Positions 1 to 10,100 of a DNA stretch of 62,293 nucleotides are shown here, one piece after another. The DNA lies in NCBI GenBank assembly GCA_964409335.1, contig CAYPCW010000008.1:1-62293 (forward strand), in the 5' to 3' direction. This DNA comes from JABMOW01 sp964409335 (GTDB taxonomy: Bacteria; Fidelibacterota; Marinisomatia; SCGC-AAA003-L08; JACNLC01). The position numbers were made by a program, and so were the translations under genes. Position 1 is the first letter of the stretch, and every line of letters begins with the position of its first letter. The notes under the pieces are model-generated. The model worked only from the letters and a program-made list of their open reading frames with translations, was not told the DNA's origin and ran no database searches.

Positions 1-1240
1 CACAGTCCATGGCGCCGTTGAAGTCCGCAGGATCGACACAGTCGTCGCACTCGTCGGTCACAAAGGTTCCGTCGCAGACACCGGCACAGTCATTGTACAG
101 ACAACTGCCATCATCAACATTTGCATTGGGATCAAAGTTACACGCAATGTCGTCGGTGCAGCCGGGGATCACTGAATATCCTGCGAGTAATTGAATGTAG
201 AATATTCCGTTGTTTTGCCAGGCGTGTTGTTCAGATGGTACGGCGTCATAGTATTCCCCCGTGGTGCCGTTGTAAATTTTAAATGTGGGGAATTCACCAG
301 GCTGTAAATAACCTTCTGTAAAAGAATATCCATCATCCCCCATCGCGAGAACCGGCGTATATTCGCCATCCCAGGCAATCGCGCCTACACATACATCGCC
401 TCTGAAAGACCCGATCCAATCCACATCCGGTGTCAATGTCACATCATCCAATGTGGCGTTTACGACAAAATAAAAGGCTTGAAGCGTGGATTGATTAAAT
501 TGAAACATGTCGGGTTGGCTGGTGGGGTAGGTACAGGAGCCGTCATCCAGTGTGGCTGACGGATCGTAGTTAAGCGCATCGGAATCCGTACAGCCGTAAC
601 AGCTATTATCGCCATTACACACACCGCAGTCATCCATATCCGCATTGTCATTAAAAGGATCATTATCGCAGACTCCACAGGCATCCAGGGTTGCATCACC
701 GTCGCAGACTCCGTTACAATCCTCCACTGCAGGTCCTCCACACTCTCCGGCGCAGTCATTGTACAGGCAACTGCCATCATCAATCGTAGCATCCGGATTG
801 AAATTGCAGGCATCGGGGTCCATACAGCCTTCCAGACCGGTATTTGCGGTCATGGTATTGATGTAAAAAATTCCGTTATTTGCCCATCCGTCGACATTTG
901 AGGGCGTGGCATTCAGGATATCTCCCGTCGATGCGTCGTAAATTTTAAATATGGGTATGCCGCCAACAGGCATGTACCCTGTCGAATAGGGATATCCGTC
1001 ATCTCCCATCACCGGTACGGGGGAATACTCACCTGTCCATTGACCGGCACCAACACATAAATCACCGTTAAATGCCCCTATCCAGTCATCTGTTGAAAGG
1101 GTTTCGCCATCAATAGTGCCGGATACGACAAAATAAAAGGCTTGAAGCGTGGATTGATTAAATTGAAACTGGGCTGGCGGTTCAACACCTTGAACCAATG
1201 ACCATAATAATGTAACAAAAAACATGCTGATTTTATTCAT
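1..1240 (-). CDS. Secreted Cys/Asp-rich modular repeat protein (3' end beyond window)
   Basis: The frame runs open from ATG at 1240 to the left edge, so the C-terminus is missing (413 codons seen). It begins with a short hydrophobic signal peptide (MNKISMFFVTLLWSLVQG). Two copies of a domain of about 110 residues follow, each opening FQFNQSTLQAFYFVV and carrying DWIGAF/SF, a C-V-G-A motif and GDDGY, and each ending NNGIFYI. Cys-rich 'GC.D..ACNF.P.A..DDGSC' units and DCAG/CGVC stretches are interspersed. Such units are common in secreted proteins of marine FCB bacteria and often resemble Ca-binding loops. The function is unknown; an extracellular adhesive or sorting-linked role is an inference. 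The mature chain is strikingly acidic. Confidence 0.85.
   Translation of the reverse strand, partial: MNKISMFFVTLLWSLVQGVEPPAQFQFNQSTLQAFYFVVSGTIDGETLSTDDWIGAFNGDLCVGAGQWTGEYSPVPVMGDDGYPYSTGYMPVGGIPIFKIYDASTGDILNATPSNVDGWANNGIFYINTMTANTGLEGCMDPDACNFNPDATIDDGSCLYNDCAGECGGPAVEDCNGVCDGDATLDACGVCDNDPFNDNADMDDCGVCNGDNSCYGCTDSDALNYDPSATLDDGSCTYPTSQPDMFQFNQSTLQAFYFVVNATLDDVTLTPDVDWIGSFRGDVCVGAIAWDGEYTPVLAMGDDGYSFTEGYLQPGEFPTFKIYNGTTGEYYDAVPSEQHAWQNNGIFYIQLLAGYSVIPGCTDDIACNFDPNANVDDGSCLYNDCAGVCDGTFVTDECDDCVDPADFNGAMDC
461..506. repeat. 46-bp exact direct repeat, copy 1 (within secreted repeat gene)
   Basis: These 46 bases are identical to 1124-1169. They encode the shared QFNQSTLQAFYFVV opening of the two duplicated domains. 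Identity at the DNA level, including synonymous sites, points to recent duplication or gene conversion between the modules. Confidence 0.9.
1124..1169. repeat. 46-bp exact direct repeat, copy 2
   Basis: This is the partner of 461-506, about 660 bp away in the same gene and reading frame. A second, less perfect repeated stretch (around 90-118 and 757-785) encodes the DDGSCLYNDCAG units. Confidence 0.9.
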
Positions 1241-1562
1241 GATGGTTATCTCCCTGTATCGGTTAATACTGTATTAATTCTTCTATGCATTACACAATGA
1301 TAATACAGAAAAAGGTTAAAATGGAATCTAATTGACCAATTTCTGCAAAATATTTGAATAAAATAATAATCAATTACACGGCATCCATGAAAGATTTTTC
1401 ATGAATTTTTATCCAAAATTATTATTTGAACACAGCCTTTCATCCCATCCCCATTGCGGAAAATTTTACAAATTTTAGAGAGAATAAAAAGCAAAATGGA
1501 GTGAAACCGGTGTTTTTGGGGTGCAATCCCCAGAAATATTAGAAAAGTCAATTTTTATCAAA
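1241..1562. other. Gene-free AT-rich spacer
   Basis: This spacer separates the ABC transporter operon from the secreted repeat gene, both on the minus strand. Besides the palindrome at 1263-1308 it holds a small hairpin at 1387-1404 (CATGAAA, 4-nt loop, TTTCATG) and a GGGG/CCCC hairpin at 1518-1531 just past the permease stop. Neither has a convincing T-tract on the minus strand. No coding frame is supported. Confidence 0.6.
1263..1308. promoter_or_regulatory. Operator-like palindrome and third half-site
   Basis: At 1263-1277 there is a 15-bp palindrome, TTAATAC-T-GTATTAA, with perfect 7-bp arms. Its right half also forms a perfect 8-bp inverted repeat (CTGTATTA at 1269-1276) with TAATACAG at 1301-1308. 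The palindrome lies 23-37 bases upstream of the start codon at 1240, where a promoter or 5' UTR of the secreted repeat gene is expected. A regulator-binding site is inferred; the regulator is unknown. Confidence 0.4.
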
Positions 1563-2324
1563 TCAGGTTTTAATTTTGTACCCTTTTGTAAACATATATG
1601 AAGCGATAAATGTAAGAACAATCGCAATTGCAACGCTGATGATCAGGGATAATACCGGGGATGTATCATAAATCCCGAGAGTGGCATAACGCATCCCGTT
1701 AATCATCCAGTATAGCGGATTGAATTGAGACAGACTCCTCCAAAACGGCGGCAGCATATCAATGGAATAGAAAACGCCTCCTAAAAAAATAAGCGGCATA
1801 AAAATGAAGTTCGTAAATACGGCAATATGATCCCAGGATTCTGCGAAAATACCCACGATCACCCCGATGGCTGAAAATGCCCATGACACCACGATGAGAT
1901 ACAGAAACGTAAGCCACCAGTATGAGATCGTAAATCCCGTTAGCACCCAACTCAGGATCAGAACGAGAATTCCGTTTAAGATTCCGCGAACCAACCCCCC
2001 GACAATGTATCCCATACTGAGCTCAAGTCCGCTTAAGGGCGTCACCAGAATGTCCTCAATAAAGCGAAGAAATTTGGACTGCATCATGCTGGATGACGAA
2101 TTCTGAAAAGCATGGTTGATCACCGCCATCATCACCAGTCCGGGGATAATATAATTAATGTAGCTGGCTTCCTTTATCGAACCGATACGTGACCCCAGGC
2201 TTTGCCCAAATACCATGATGTATAATCCGGATGAGATTACGCTGGGTAACAGTGTCTGTTTGTACAATGCCATAAATCGCCAGATTTCCCTTTTCATAAG
2301 GGTAAGAAAACCAATATTCAGCAT
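1563..2324 (-). CDS. ABC-2 type transporter permease
   Basis: This is a membrane subunit of an ABC-2 export system. The protein has six hydrophobic segments and the conserved ABC-2 loop FRWFNPLYWMI-like motif (here LSQFNPLYWMINGMRY) near the C-terminus. I prefer the ATG at 2324, which starts MLNIGFLTLMKREIWRF. This matches the usual short cytosolic N-terminus and has AAGGGA about ten bases upstream. An in-frame ATG at 2390 would add 22 unusual residues and lacks a Shine-Dalgarno site. The gene follows its ATPase closely (stop at 2400), so the two form a transporter. The substrate is unknown; drugs, lipids or polysaccharides are all possible. Confidence 0.88.
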   Translation of the reverse strand: MLNIGFLTLMKREIWRFMALYKQTLLPSVISSGLYIMVFGQSLGSRIGSIKEASYINYIIPGLVMMAVINHAFQNSSSSMMQSKFLRFIEDILVTPLSGLELSMGYIVGGLVRGILNGILVLILSWVLTGFTISYWWLTFLYLIVVSWAFSAIGVIVGIFAESWDHIAVFTNFIFMPLIFLGGVFYSIDMLPPFWRSLSQFNPLYWMINGMRYATLGIYDTSPVLSLIISVAIAIVLTFIASYMFTKGYKIKT

Positions 2325-2399
2325 GGAAATGTTTCCCTTAATTTGACACTCGCCGGTGTTGATCCGCATGCATCCGCAGGTGAACAGCATGTATTTGGA

Positions 2400-3320
2400 T
2401 CATGATTCATCAATTCGTTTCCCGGTGAGTTTGATGAACACCTCCTCCAGATTACTTTTTTTCATTTTCACCTCAAGAACCGGAATATTTTTCCGCGCAA
2501 GAACCGATAATATTTTACCCACATCTGTATCCGGTTCACGAGTCTGAATGTGGAGTTGATGATCAACGACGGTAAATTGCCAGCCTTCCAGGTCCTGACC
2601 CTGGGGCCAAACATTTACCCGGATGCAAATCATACTCTTCCCTGTTTCTCGGATCAGATCTTTGGGTGTTCCTTCGGTGATGATCTGCCCCTTATCGATG
2701 ATCGCCACATGATCACACAGGTTTTCCGCTTCTTCGATGTAATGGGTCGTGAGCAGGATCGTTTTCCCTTCCCGGTTGATTTTTGTCAGGTACTCCCACA
2801 TCTGATGACGAAGCTCGATATCCACGCCGGCTGTGGGTTCATCCAGGATCAGGATCGGAGGGTCATGGACCATTGCCTTGGCAATTTGCACACGCCGTTT
2901 CATCCCGCCGGAAAGCTGCCTCATTTTCATGTTCCGTTTGGTCTCAAGGCCGAATTGAGTCAGTAATTCCATTGCCCGTGCACGCGCATTTTTCGTTCTC
3001 ATTCCATAATACCCGCCCTGCAGGGTCAGGAGATCTTCCAGACTAAAAAAAGGATCGAAGTTCAATTCCTGGGGTGAGATCCCTACGATTGCCCTGGATT
3101 TTCTGAACTCCTGGATCACATCATATCCCATGATACGAGCGCTGCCCGATGTAATGTTGACCAGTCCGGTGAGAATCCCGATGGTGGTTGTTTTCCCGGC
3201 GCCATTCGGTCCCAATAACCCGAAAAAGGAGCCTTTCGGAATATCCAGATTGATCCCTTTAAGCGCTTCAAAGGAACCATAGGTTTTTTTCAACTGGGTG
3301 ACAGATATGGCGTTTTCCAT
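2400..3320 (-). CDS. ABC transporter ATP-binding protein (ABC-2 exporter type)
   Basis: This is the cytoplasmic ATPase that powers the permease encoded just downstream. Visible motifs are Walker A GPNGAGKT at residues 37-44, signature LSGGMKRR from residue 136, Walker B ILILDEPTAG with D160/E161, and the switch His in LLTTHYIEEAE. At 306 residues it has the roughly 80-residue C-terminal extension typical of DrrA/NodI-type exporters. It begins 5 bases after the RlmD gene stops, so the RNA methyltransferase and the exporter are probably cotranscribed. No functional link between them is known. Confidence 0.93.
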   Translation of the reverse strand: MENAISVTQLKKTYGSFEALKGINLDIPKGSFFGLLGPNGAGKTTTIGILTGLVNITSGSARIMGYDVIQEFRKSRAIVGISPQELNFDPFFSLEDLLTLQGGYYGMRTKNARARAMELLTQFGLETKRNMKMRQLSGGMKRRVQIAKAMVHDPPILILDEPTAGVDIELRHQMWEYLTKINREGKTILLTTHYIEEAENLCDHVAIIDKGQIITEGTPKDLIRETGKSMICIRVNVWPQGQDLEGWQFTVVDHQLHIQTREPDTDVGKILSVLARKNIPVLEVKMKKSNLEEVFIKLTGKRIDES

Positions 3321-3325
3321 AAAGA

Positions 3326-4732
3326 TTAATCCTGTGTGAGTATGGCAACCGTTTCAATATGGGGAGTGTGCGGGAACATATCCACGGGAATAATCTTCCC
3401 CAGAGTATATCCTCCCTCGCAGAGCAGTTTTACATCGCGAGCCTGTGTCGATGGATTACACGAAACATAGACGATCCTTTGTGGTGCGAGCGTGAGAATA
3501 TCCGTCAATGTGTGCGGATGTAATCCGGCCCGGGGTGGATCAATAATGAGCACATCGGGTGAGGGGAGTTTCGAGATATCCGGTGATTTTCGGAATATCT
3601 CCATCAGGTCTCCTTCAATAAAGTGTACATTATGAATGGTATTCAGTTCAGTATTTTCAAGCGCATCCCGTATGGCGGAAGGTACCAATTCAAAACCTAG
3701 GACTTCCTTCGCCCGGGAGGCTACAAACAATGAAATGGACCCTGCCCCGCAATATAAATCAAAAACGGTTTCACTCCCGGAAAGTTGACAATGGTCACGA
3801 ACAATTTTGTATAGCGTCAATGCCTGCCGGGTATTCGTTTGAAAAAATGAATTGGCAGAAATGCGAAAAGTCAGATTCCCGATAGTATCGATAAGGTGGT
3901 CCCGCCCAGACAAAACAATCTCCTTTTCTCCAGTGGAAACATCTGATTTCCGGGTGGTAATATTGTTCACGATACTGACAATGGCAGGAAACGCCGATGT
4001 GAGTTCATCCACCAGCGGCCGGAGTTTTTCCCTGGCATCTTCAGTCGTCACCAGATTTACCATCACTTCACCGGTCGCTTCACTGGTACGGATGATCAGA
4101 AATCGCATTAGACCGGTATGATGGAGGATATCATAAGGCGGCAGACCCAATTCTCTGACTTTTCTTTTTACGGTAATCAGGATATCATTACATATTTGAG
4201 GTTGCAGCCAGCACTGGTCAATGTTCAGAATCTTATCGAATTTCCCGGTTGTATGGGCGCCCAGTACATAATCCCGGGGCAAATCTTCATCCAGCCCGGT
4301 AACAAACCGCCGGTTCGAAAAGGTAAATTCCATCTTGTTACGATAGTGGAAAACTTCTTCACATCCGACGATGGGTTCGATTTGAACCTCTCTAAACCCA
4401 CCGATCCGCTGAAAAATATCTTTGACCTGGCCCGCTTTTGCGGTTAACTGTACCGAGTAGGTGAGATTTTGAAACGTACATCCGCCACAGTATTCAAAAT
4501 GAGTGCATGGCGGCGATTGGAAATCCGTCGATTCGATTTCTACGGCCATCCGCTTAGCCTGTAGATATGAGCTTCTTTTCTTAAGGATTCTGGCGGTTAC
4601 CCTCTGGCCGGGGATCGCATTCTGCACAAAGACAATCAAATCGCCCATATGCGCAACACCCATCCCGCCAAATGCCAGAGACTCAATGTCCAAGGATACG
4701 ATTTCGCCTTTTTTTGGAAGTTTTATAGTCAT
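3326..4732 (-). CDS. rlmD: 23S rRNA (uracil-C5)-methyltransferase, RlmD/RumA family
   Basis: This is a SAM-dependent enzyme making 5-methyluridine in RNA. It has an N-terminal TRAM domain (residues about 5-65, DIESLAFGGMGVAH). A [4Fe-4S] site uses C76, C82, C85 (C-x5-CGGC) and C174. The methyltransferase core has NSFFQTN, DLYCGAGSISL, IDPPRAGLHP and the catalytic Cys in VSCNPST near the C-terminus. At 468 residues it is the normal family length. Many bacteria carry one RumA-type enzyme that may modify U747, U1939 or tRNA U54, so the exact target is inferred only from family membership. It is the first gene of a minus-strand run with the ABC exporter. Confidence 0.9.
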   Translation of the reverse strand: MTIKLPKKGEIVSLDIESLAFGGMGVAHMGDLIVFVQNAIPGQRVTARILKKRSSYLQAKRMAVEIESTDFQSPPCTHFEYCGGCTFQNLTYSVQLTAKAGQVKDIFQRIGGFREVQIEPIVGCEEVFHYRNKMEFTFSNRRFVTGLDEDLPRDYVLGAHTTGKFDKILNIDQCWLQPQICNDILITVKRKVRELGLPPYDILHHTGLMRFLIIRTSEATGEVMVNLVTTEDAREKLRPLVDELTSAFPAIVSIVNNITTRKSDVSTGEKEIVLSGRDHLIDTIGNLTFRISANSFFQTNTRQALTLYKIVRDHCQLSGSETVFDLYCGAGSISLFVASRAKEVLGFELVPSAIRDALENTELNTIHNVHFIEGDLMEIFRKSPDISKLPSPDVLIIDPPRAGLHPHTLTDILTLAPQRIVYVSCNPSTQARDVKLLCEGGYTLGKIIPVDMFPHTPHIETVAILTQD

Positions 4733-5015
4733 TAGGAGCGCAAATTTACGGGTATATCTCCGTAACTAAGGTCATGAAGTTAGGCATGAGTGGGGTAAAG
4801 TTTGCACGACGGTTAAACCTGAGTTTGCAAATCTGTTCACCTGTCTTTCTTTGACCGGTCTTTCCGGAGTCCATTATAGATTATGGAATCTGTTTCTGAA
4901 TTTTCAACCCAATTTTTCAATTTTATTTCCGTAAATTAATTGAACGTCTATCGGACTTAAACAAAAACCTGCTCATTGGTCAATTATAAAACAGGAAGAT
5001 CAAGCACCCGGAAAT

Positions 5016-6656
5016 ATGAATAACGAAACGTTGCTGAATCATCAGAAGACCTCATCGATGACCGGAGATCTGTTTTGGCGGATCATCAAAATTGGTATTT
5101 CTCTTTCATCAGAGCGGAATACGAACCGGTTGATGGAATCTATTTTGATCGAAGCCCAGTCTATCACCCACGCTGATGGCGGCACCCTATACCTGATCCA
5201 TGAAAAGGACGGGAAAATTGTTCTGGATTATGAGATCGTTCGGAATACCAGTTTGAAATACGCTCTGGGCGGGACATCCGGGATACCCATCAACTTCCCC
5301 GGGCTTCCTATGTATCACCCCGTCACAGGCGAACCGAATCATAATAGCGTTGCCACCCACGTAGCATTGTCGGGAGAATCGGTAAATATAGAGGACGCTT
5401 ACAACGTCGAGCATTTTGATTTTTCCGGGGCTAAAAATTTTGATGCCCGGGAGAATTACCGGTCAAAATCCTTCCTGACTGTTCCTTTAAAAAACCATCA
5501 AGATGATGTGATTGGTGTTATCCAACTCATCAATGCACTGGATAGTGGAGGCCAGTTGACCGTTTTTCTCAAAGAGATCGAACCGATTGTGGAAGCGCTT
5601 TGTTCATTTGCAGCCATTTCATTGGACAACCAGAGCCTGATCCAGAGCCATAAAGACCTCTTTAATTCGATGATCAAAGTGATCGCACAAGCCATTGACG
5701 CAAAATCAAAATTTACTTCTGGTCATTGTCAGCGGGTCCCCGACCTGACAGAAATGATTACCCGGGCTGCCTGTAAATCAAAAGCAAGTACATTCAAAAA
5801 TTTTAATCTGGATGAAACGCAGTGGTTTGAACTCACGGTAGCCGCATGGTTGCACGACTGTGGAAAATTAGCAACTCCCGACCATATTCTGGACAAGGAA
5901 ACCAAATTACAGACTATCCGTGACGGCATTGAAACGGTTCACACCCGGTTCGAACTCCTGATCCGGCAAAAAGAGGTTGATTATCTAAAAAACCTGATGA
6001 AGAAACCGCAAAAAGAAACAGATCTCAACCGGGAATATAACGCCATTGTTACCCGGTTACGTGCAGATCTGAATTTCATTACCAAAGCAAATATCGGAGG
6101 TGAATTCATGACGGATGAAGATATTGCCCGGGTAGTGGAGATCGGAAAATTAACATGGGAGGATACGGAAGGGAAAATCCATCCGTTACTCACCGAATCG
6201 GAAACCTACAACCTCTGCATTCAGCGAGGCACTTTGAATCAGGAAGAAAGAGAGAAGATCAACGATCACATTGTTGTGACTATCGATATGCTGAACTCAC
6301 TGCCATTTCCCAAAAACATGAAGAATGTACCGGAAATCGCAGGGGGACATCATGAAAAAATGAACGGTACTGGATATCCGAAGAGACTGAAGGGCGAGGA
6401 TATGTCCATTCCTGCGAGAATTATGGCACTCAGTGATGTCTTTGAAGCGCTTACCGCTAAAGACAGACCGTATAAAGATCCGATGAAATTGAGTATGGCA
6501 TTTAGCATTATCCGAAAGATGGCAGGTGATCACCTGGATCCAAATATCGTAAAACTGTTTTTTGAATCCGGAGTATGGAAAACCTATTCTAAAAAATATT
6601 TGTACAAAGATCAAATCGATGTCAATGACATCTCACCCTATCTTGAGGGTTTATAA
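5016..6656 (+). CDS. GAF domain / HD-GYP phosphohydrolase, probable c-di-GMP phosphodiesterase
   Basis: Residues about 20-205 form a GAF sensory domain (GGTLYLIHEKDG, FLTVPLKNHQDDVIGVIQLIN). From about 215 there is an HD-GYP domain, with H280-D281 in WLHDCGK and H445-H446 in GGHHEKMNGTGYP (GYP at 453-455). HD-GYP proteins hydrolyse cyclic di-GMP, so the protein probably lowers c-di-GMP in response to a GAF-bound small molecule or redox cue. The HD-to-GYP distance is about 173 residues, roughly 100 more than in compact members. An inserted helical segment (about 295-425) explains it. The protein has no transmembrane segment. It starts a plus-strand signalling run, with AGGAAG upstream of the ATG. 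Confidence 0.9.
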   Translation: MNNETLLNHQKTSSMTGDLFWRIIKIGISLSSERNTNRLMESILIEAQSITHADGGTLYLIHEKDGKIVLDYEIVRNTSLKYALGGTSGIPINFPGLPMYHPVTGEPNHNSVATHVALSGESVNIEDAYNVEHFDFSGAKNFDARENYRSKSFLTVPLKNHQDDVIGVIQLINALDSGGQLTVFLKEIEPIVEALCSFAAISLDNQSLIQSHKDLFNSMIKVIAQAIDAKSKFTSGHCQRVPDLTEMITRAACKSKASTFKNFNLDETQWFELTVAAWLHDCGKLATPDHILDKETKLQTIRDGIETVHTRFELLIRQKEVDYLKNLMKKPQKETDLNREYNAIVTRLRADLNFITKANIGGEFMTDEDIARVVEIGKLTWEDTEGKIHPLLTESETYNLCIQRGTLNQEEREKINDHIVVTIDMLNSLPFPKNMKNVPEIAGGHHEKMNGTGYPKRLKGEDMSIPARIMALSDVFEALTAKDRPYKDPMKLSMAFSIIRKMAGDHLDPNIVKLFFESGVWKTYSKKYLYKDQIDVNDISPYLEGL

Positions 6657-6689
6657 TGGACATTAATACTTCCTGAAAGGAGTTCTGAT

Positions 6690-7073
6690 ATGGTATTATA
6701 TTTAGTTACCCTTTTAATGATTAAGCATTTTTTGGGGGATTTTACCCCCCTTCAAACCCACTATATGCTGGCAAACAAAGGTATTTATGGTCACTGGGGG
6801 GGGATTTCCCATGCAGGTGTACATACGATATTATCCTTTGTCGTTTTGTTTATGGCCTCAACCGGATTCACCGAGATCAGACTTGGTTTTATTTTCTATA
6901 TTTGTGTAGGCGAATTTCTCATTCACTACCACATGGACTGGTTTAAAGAATTTCTGATCAGAGTAAAAAAATGGCGTAATACTGATTATCAGTACTGGCT
7001 TCTTTTTGGTGCGGATCAGTTGGTTCATCACCTGACATACATCGCCATGATCTTTATTTATACGATTCTGTAA
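6690..7073 (+). CDS. DUF3307 family small membrane protein
   Basis: This 127-residue integral membrane protein opens with the family pattern KHFLGDFTPLQTHYM and has scattered His residues (HWGGISHAGVHT, IHYHMDWFKE, DQLVHHLTYI). Four hydrophobic segments are visible. DUF3307 proteins are of unknown function. In other bacteria they sometimes occur beside SatD-type regulators, which I do not see here. A strong AAAGGAG site at 6676-6682 precedes the ATG. It sits 33 bases after the HD-GYP gene and before the cyclase gene, so cotranscription with both is likely. Confidence 0.75.
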   Translation: MVLYLVTLLMIKHFLGDFTPLQTHYMLANKGIYGHWGGISHAGVHTILSFVVLFMASTGFTEIRLGFIFYICVGEFLIHYHMDWFKEFLIRVKKWRNTDYQYWLLFGADQLVHHLTYIAMIFIYTIL

Positions 7074-7152
7074 AATTATAAAAAGTCAGAAGCATTGATT
7101 CATCTTCTTTAAATTTAATGACACGTTGCACGACAGGACATCATTCACGGTT

Positions 7153-10100
7153 ATGAGAAATTTACTCCCCGGGTTCATTATCGAAAAATATCTGGATCAG
7201 GAATTCGAGGGCAATTTTAGGGCTTACTCTGTTTTTATTGACATTTCAGGATTTACCTCGACCACAGAAGCGCTGATGAAACACGGGAAAGAAGGTGCAG
7301 AAGTGCTTTCGGATATTCTGAAATTCCTGTTTTCCACCTCGGTGGAATCCATCTATTCTCACGGCGGATTTATCACCCGGTTTGCCGGTGACGCATTTAC
7401 CGCATTGTTCATAACAGGAATTGATGACCCTGAACGTCCCCGAAGGATACTAACGTGTGCGCTCACCATACAGAAATTTTTCCAAACTCATCATACGTAT
7501 CACTCCAAGTTCGGTGATTTTGAATTTGCAGTGAAGGTGGGACTATCCTATGGTGATGTGGATTGGGGTATTGTGGGAAAGGACCATTCAAAAGCATATT
7601 ATTTTAAGGGGTATGCCGTTGATAATTGTGCCTATGCAGAACATCACTGTGAAAAAGGAGATATTTGTGCGGACATTCAATTTATAAATGCCGTTCCGGA
7701 ACTGATTCTGAAGAAGACGTTAAAAAGCAAAAAATCCACCTCCTTTTTCAGAATTGATCAAGTGGCGGCGTTTGACACCACTCCAAATCCGTTGCCGTAT
7801 AAAAATTTTTCTGAAGATATTGTGTCTATTTTTACCGGGAAAAACGAATTGCACTTCCCGGCCGGTGAATTCCGTGAAGCATTTTCGGTGTTCGTCTCAT
7901 TTGACCGGGTCTCCGATCTGGGCAGGTTCATGAATGTGGTGATCGAACAACAGGAAGCGTACGGCGGGAGTCACCCGCATCTTGATTTTGGGGACAAAGG
8001 TGGAAATATTCTGGTTTTTTTCGGAGCCCCGGTATCCTATGAAGATAATGAACAACGGGCGCTGAAATTTATCCTCGGTGTACAGATGTATATGGACTCA
8101 ACGATCCAGTTACGGGCAGGTATCAGTCAGGGGATTTTATATGCCGGATATAACGGCGTGGAATTACGTCAGGAATTCACCTGCCTGGGGAATACGGTAA
8201 ACCAGTCCGCCAGATACATGATGAAAGCAAATTGGGGCGAAATATATACCTGTGACCGCACATCAAAGAATCCGTCATTTCAATTTGAACACAAAGGCGA
8301 TTTTGAATTCAAGGGACGTTCCGGGAAAATTCCCACCTACCATTTAATTAGAGAAGCCGAAGTGAAACAGGTTCTATACACTGGTAAGCAGTTTGGCAGA
8401 ACCGAAGAACTGGCACGCCTGAAATCGATGATACAACCTATTAGGAACGACCAGTTTGGCGGTATTGTTTATGTGGACGGACTGGCAGGGATCGGAAAGA
8501 GCCGGTTGATATATGAGTTGAAACGGTCATTGAAAAAATCTGCATTCACATGGTTTGAGATGCGCTGCGATGGAATTCTCAGGAAGAGTTTTAATCCAAT
8601 TGTGTATTTTTTGGAGCATTATTTTAATCAATCTACAGAATACGGTCATGCAAAAAACAAACACCGTTTCGAAAGAAAACTGAATCGGATCGTAAACAGG
8701 ACAGATCAAACCGATATTAAAAAAGAGCTTCAGCGGAGTTATTCTTTCTTGGGGCATTTGATCAACCTGCATTGGGAATATTCACTATATGAAAGTCTGG
8801 ATGCCAAAAGCAGGTATGAAAACACGATGTACGCATTTAAAAATCTCATCAAAGCAGAGAGTCTGCAAAAACCGGTGATTATCCTGGTTGAAGATTGTCA
8901 CTGGATTGACCCGGATACCCAAACCCTGCTTCAGACGCTTTTCACGAATGTTGATGACTTTCCCTTTCTCCTGATTTCAGCATGTCGGTTCAATGACGAT
9001 GACACACCTTTCCACCTTGGATTTTCCGTAAATCCTGAAAATAGAGTCGGGCTTGAGTCATTGGATAAAGATACTACATTTGAGTTGATAAAAGATAAGT
9101 TTAACGCTGACAGGGTCCCTCTGAAGACCTTGAAACTGGTGTGTGAGAAAAGCAGCGGAAATCCATTTTACATCGAGCAAATGGTACTGTACTTACAGGA
9201 AAACAAACTTGTGGATGGTGAGAATAATCTTATCGCCACCGATATTGATATGCCGTCAGGCATCAATTCGATCATTGTTGCCCGTATCGACAGACTGACC
9301 AGCGATTTGAAAGAAATCGTCAAAACTGCATCGGCGCTGGGGCAGGAATTTGCCATCAATATTCTCAGCGCTATGTTAAATAATAAACCCTTAAAGGAGT
9401 ATCTGCAGAAAGGCGAAAACGAAACGATCTGGTATCATGTCACGGAAATTGATTATGTATTTAAAAATGCGCTGATTCGGGATGCCGTTTATGAAATGCA
9501 ATTAAAAAAACAATTGCGAAACCTTCATTCACTCGCAGGAGAGACAATGGAAAATATTTATAAAGACCAGTTGGAGATGTACTATTCCGACCTGGCCAAT
9601 CACTTTGAAAATGCAGAAGTGGAGGACAAGGCGTTGTTCTATCTCGAAAAAGCCGGAAATTTCTCCAGGGATAATTATCAAAATACCGAGGCAATTACCT
9701 TTTATAATAAACTGCTGAAACATTTTGATTGGGTTCAAAAATTCCTGACCAATCCCACAGGACAGAAACCCACGAAAGATCAGGTTGAGGGTTGCCAAAA
9801 ATATATCGATATCTCACTTGAAAATGCGAAGATTTTGCAATTGGTCGGTAAATGGGACGAAGCGATTAATATCTGCTATCAGTTACTAAGTCTGGCAACG
9901 CTGATCTTTGACGATTCCCGGTTTGCCCGCACAGAGCTTCATTTAGGCACCAAACTGTACATGAAAGGCAGCTATGAGGATGCCATGAAACATTATAAAA
10001 GTTCTCTGGACCGGTATGAGAAATTAAAAAACGAACACGGCATTGCACGGGCAGTTGCAAATATGGGTCTGGTATATTGGCGGCTTGGTAAAAATGACGA

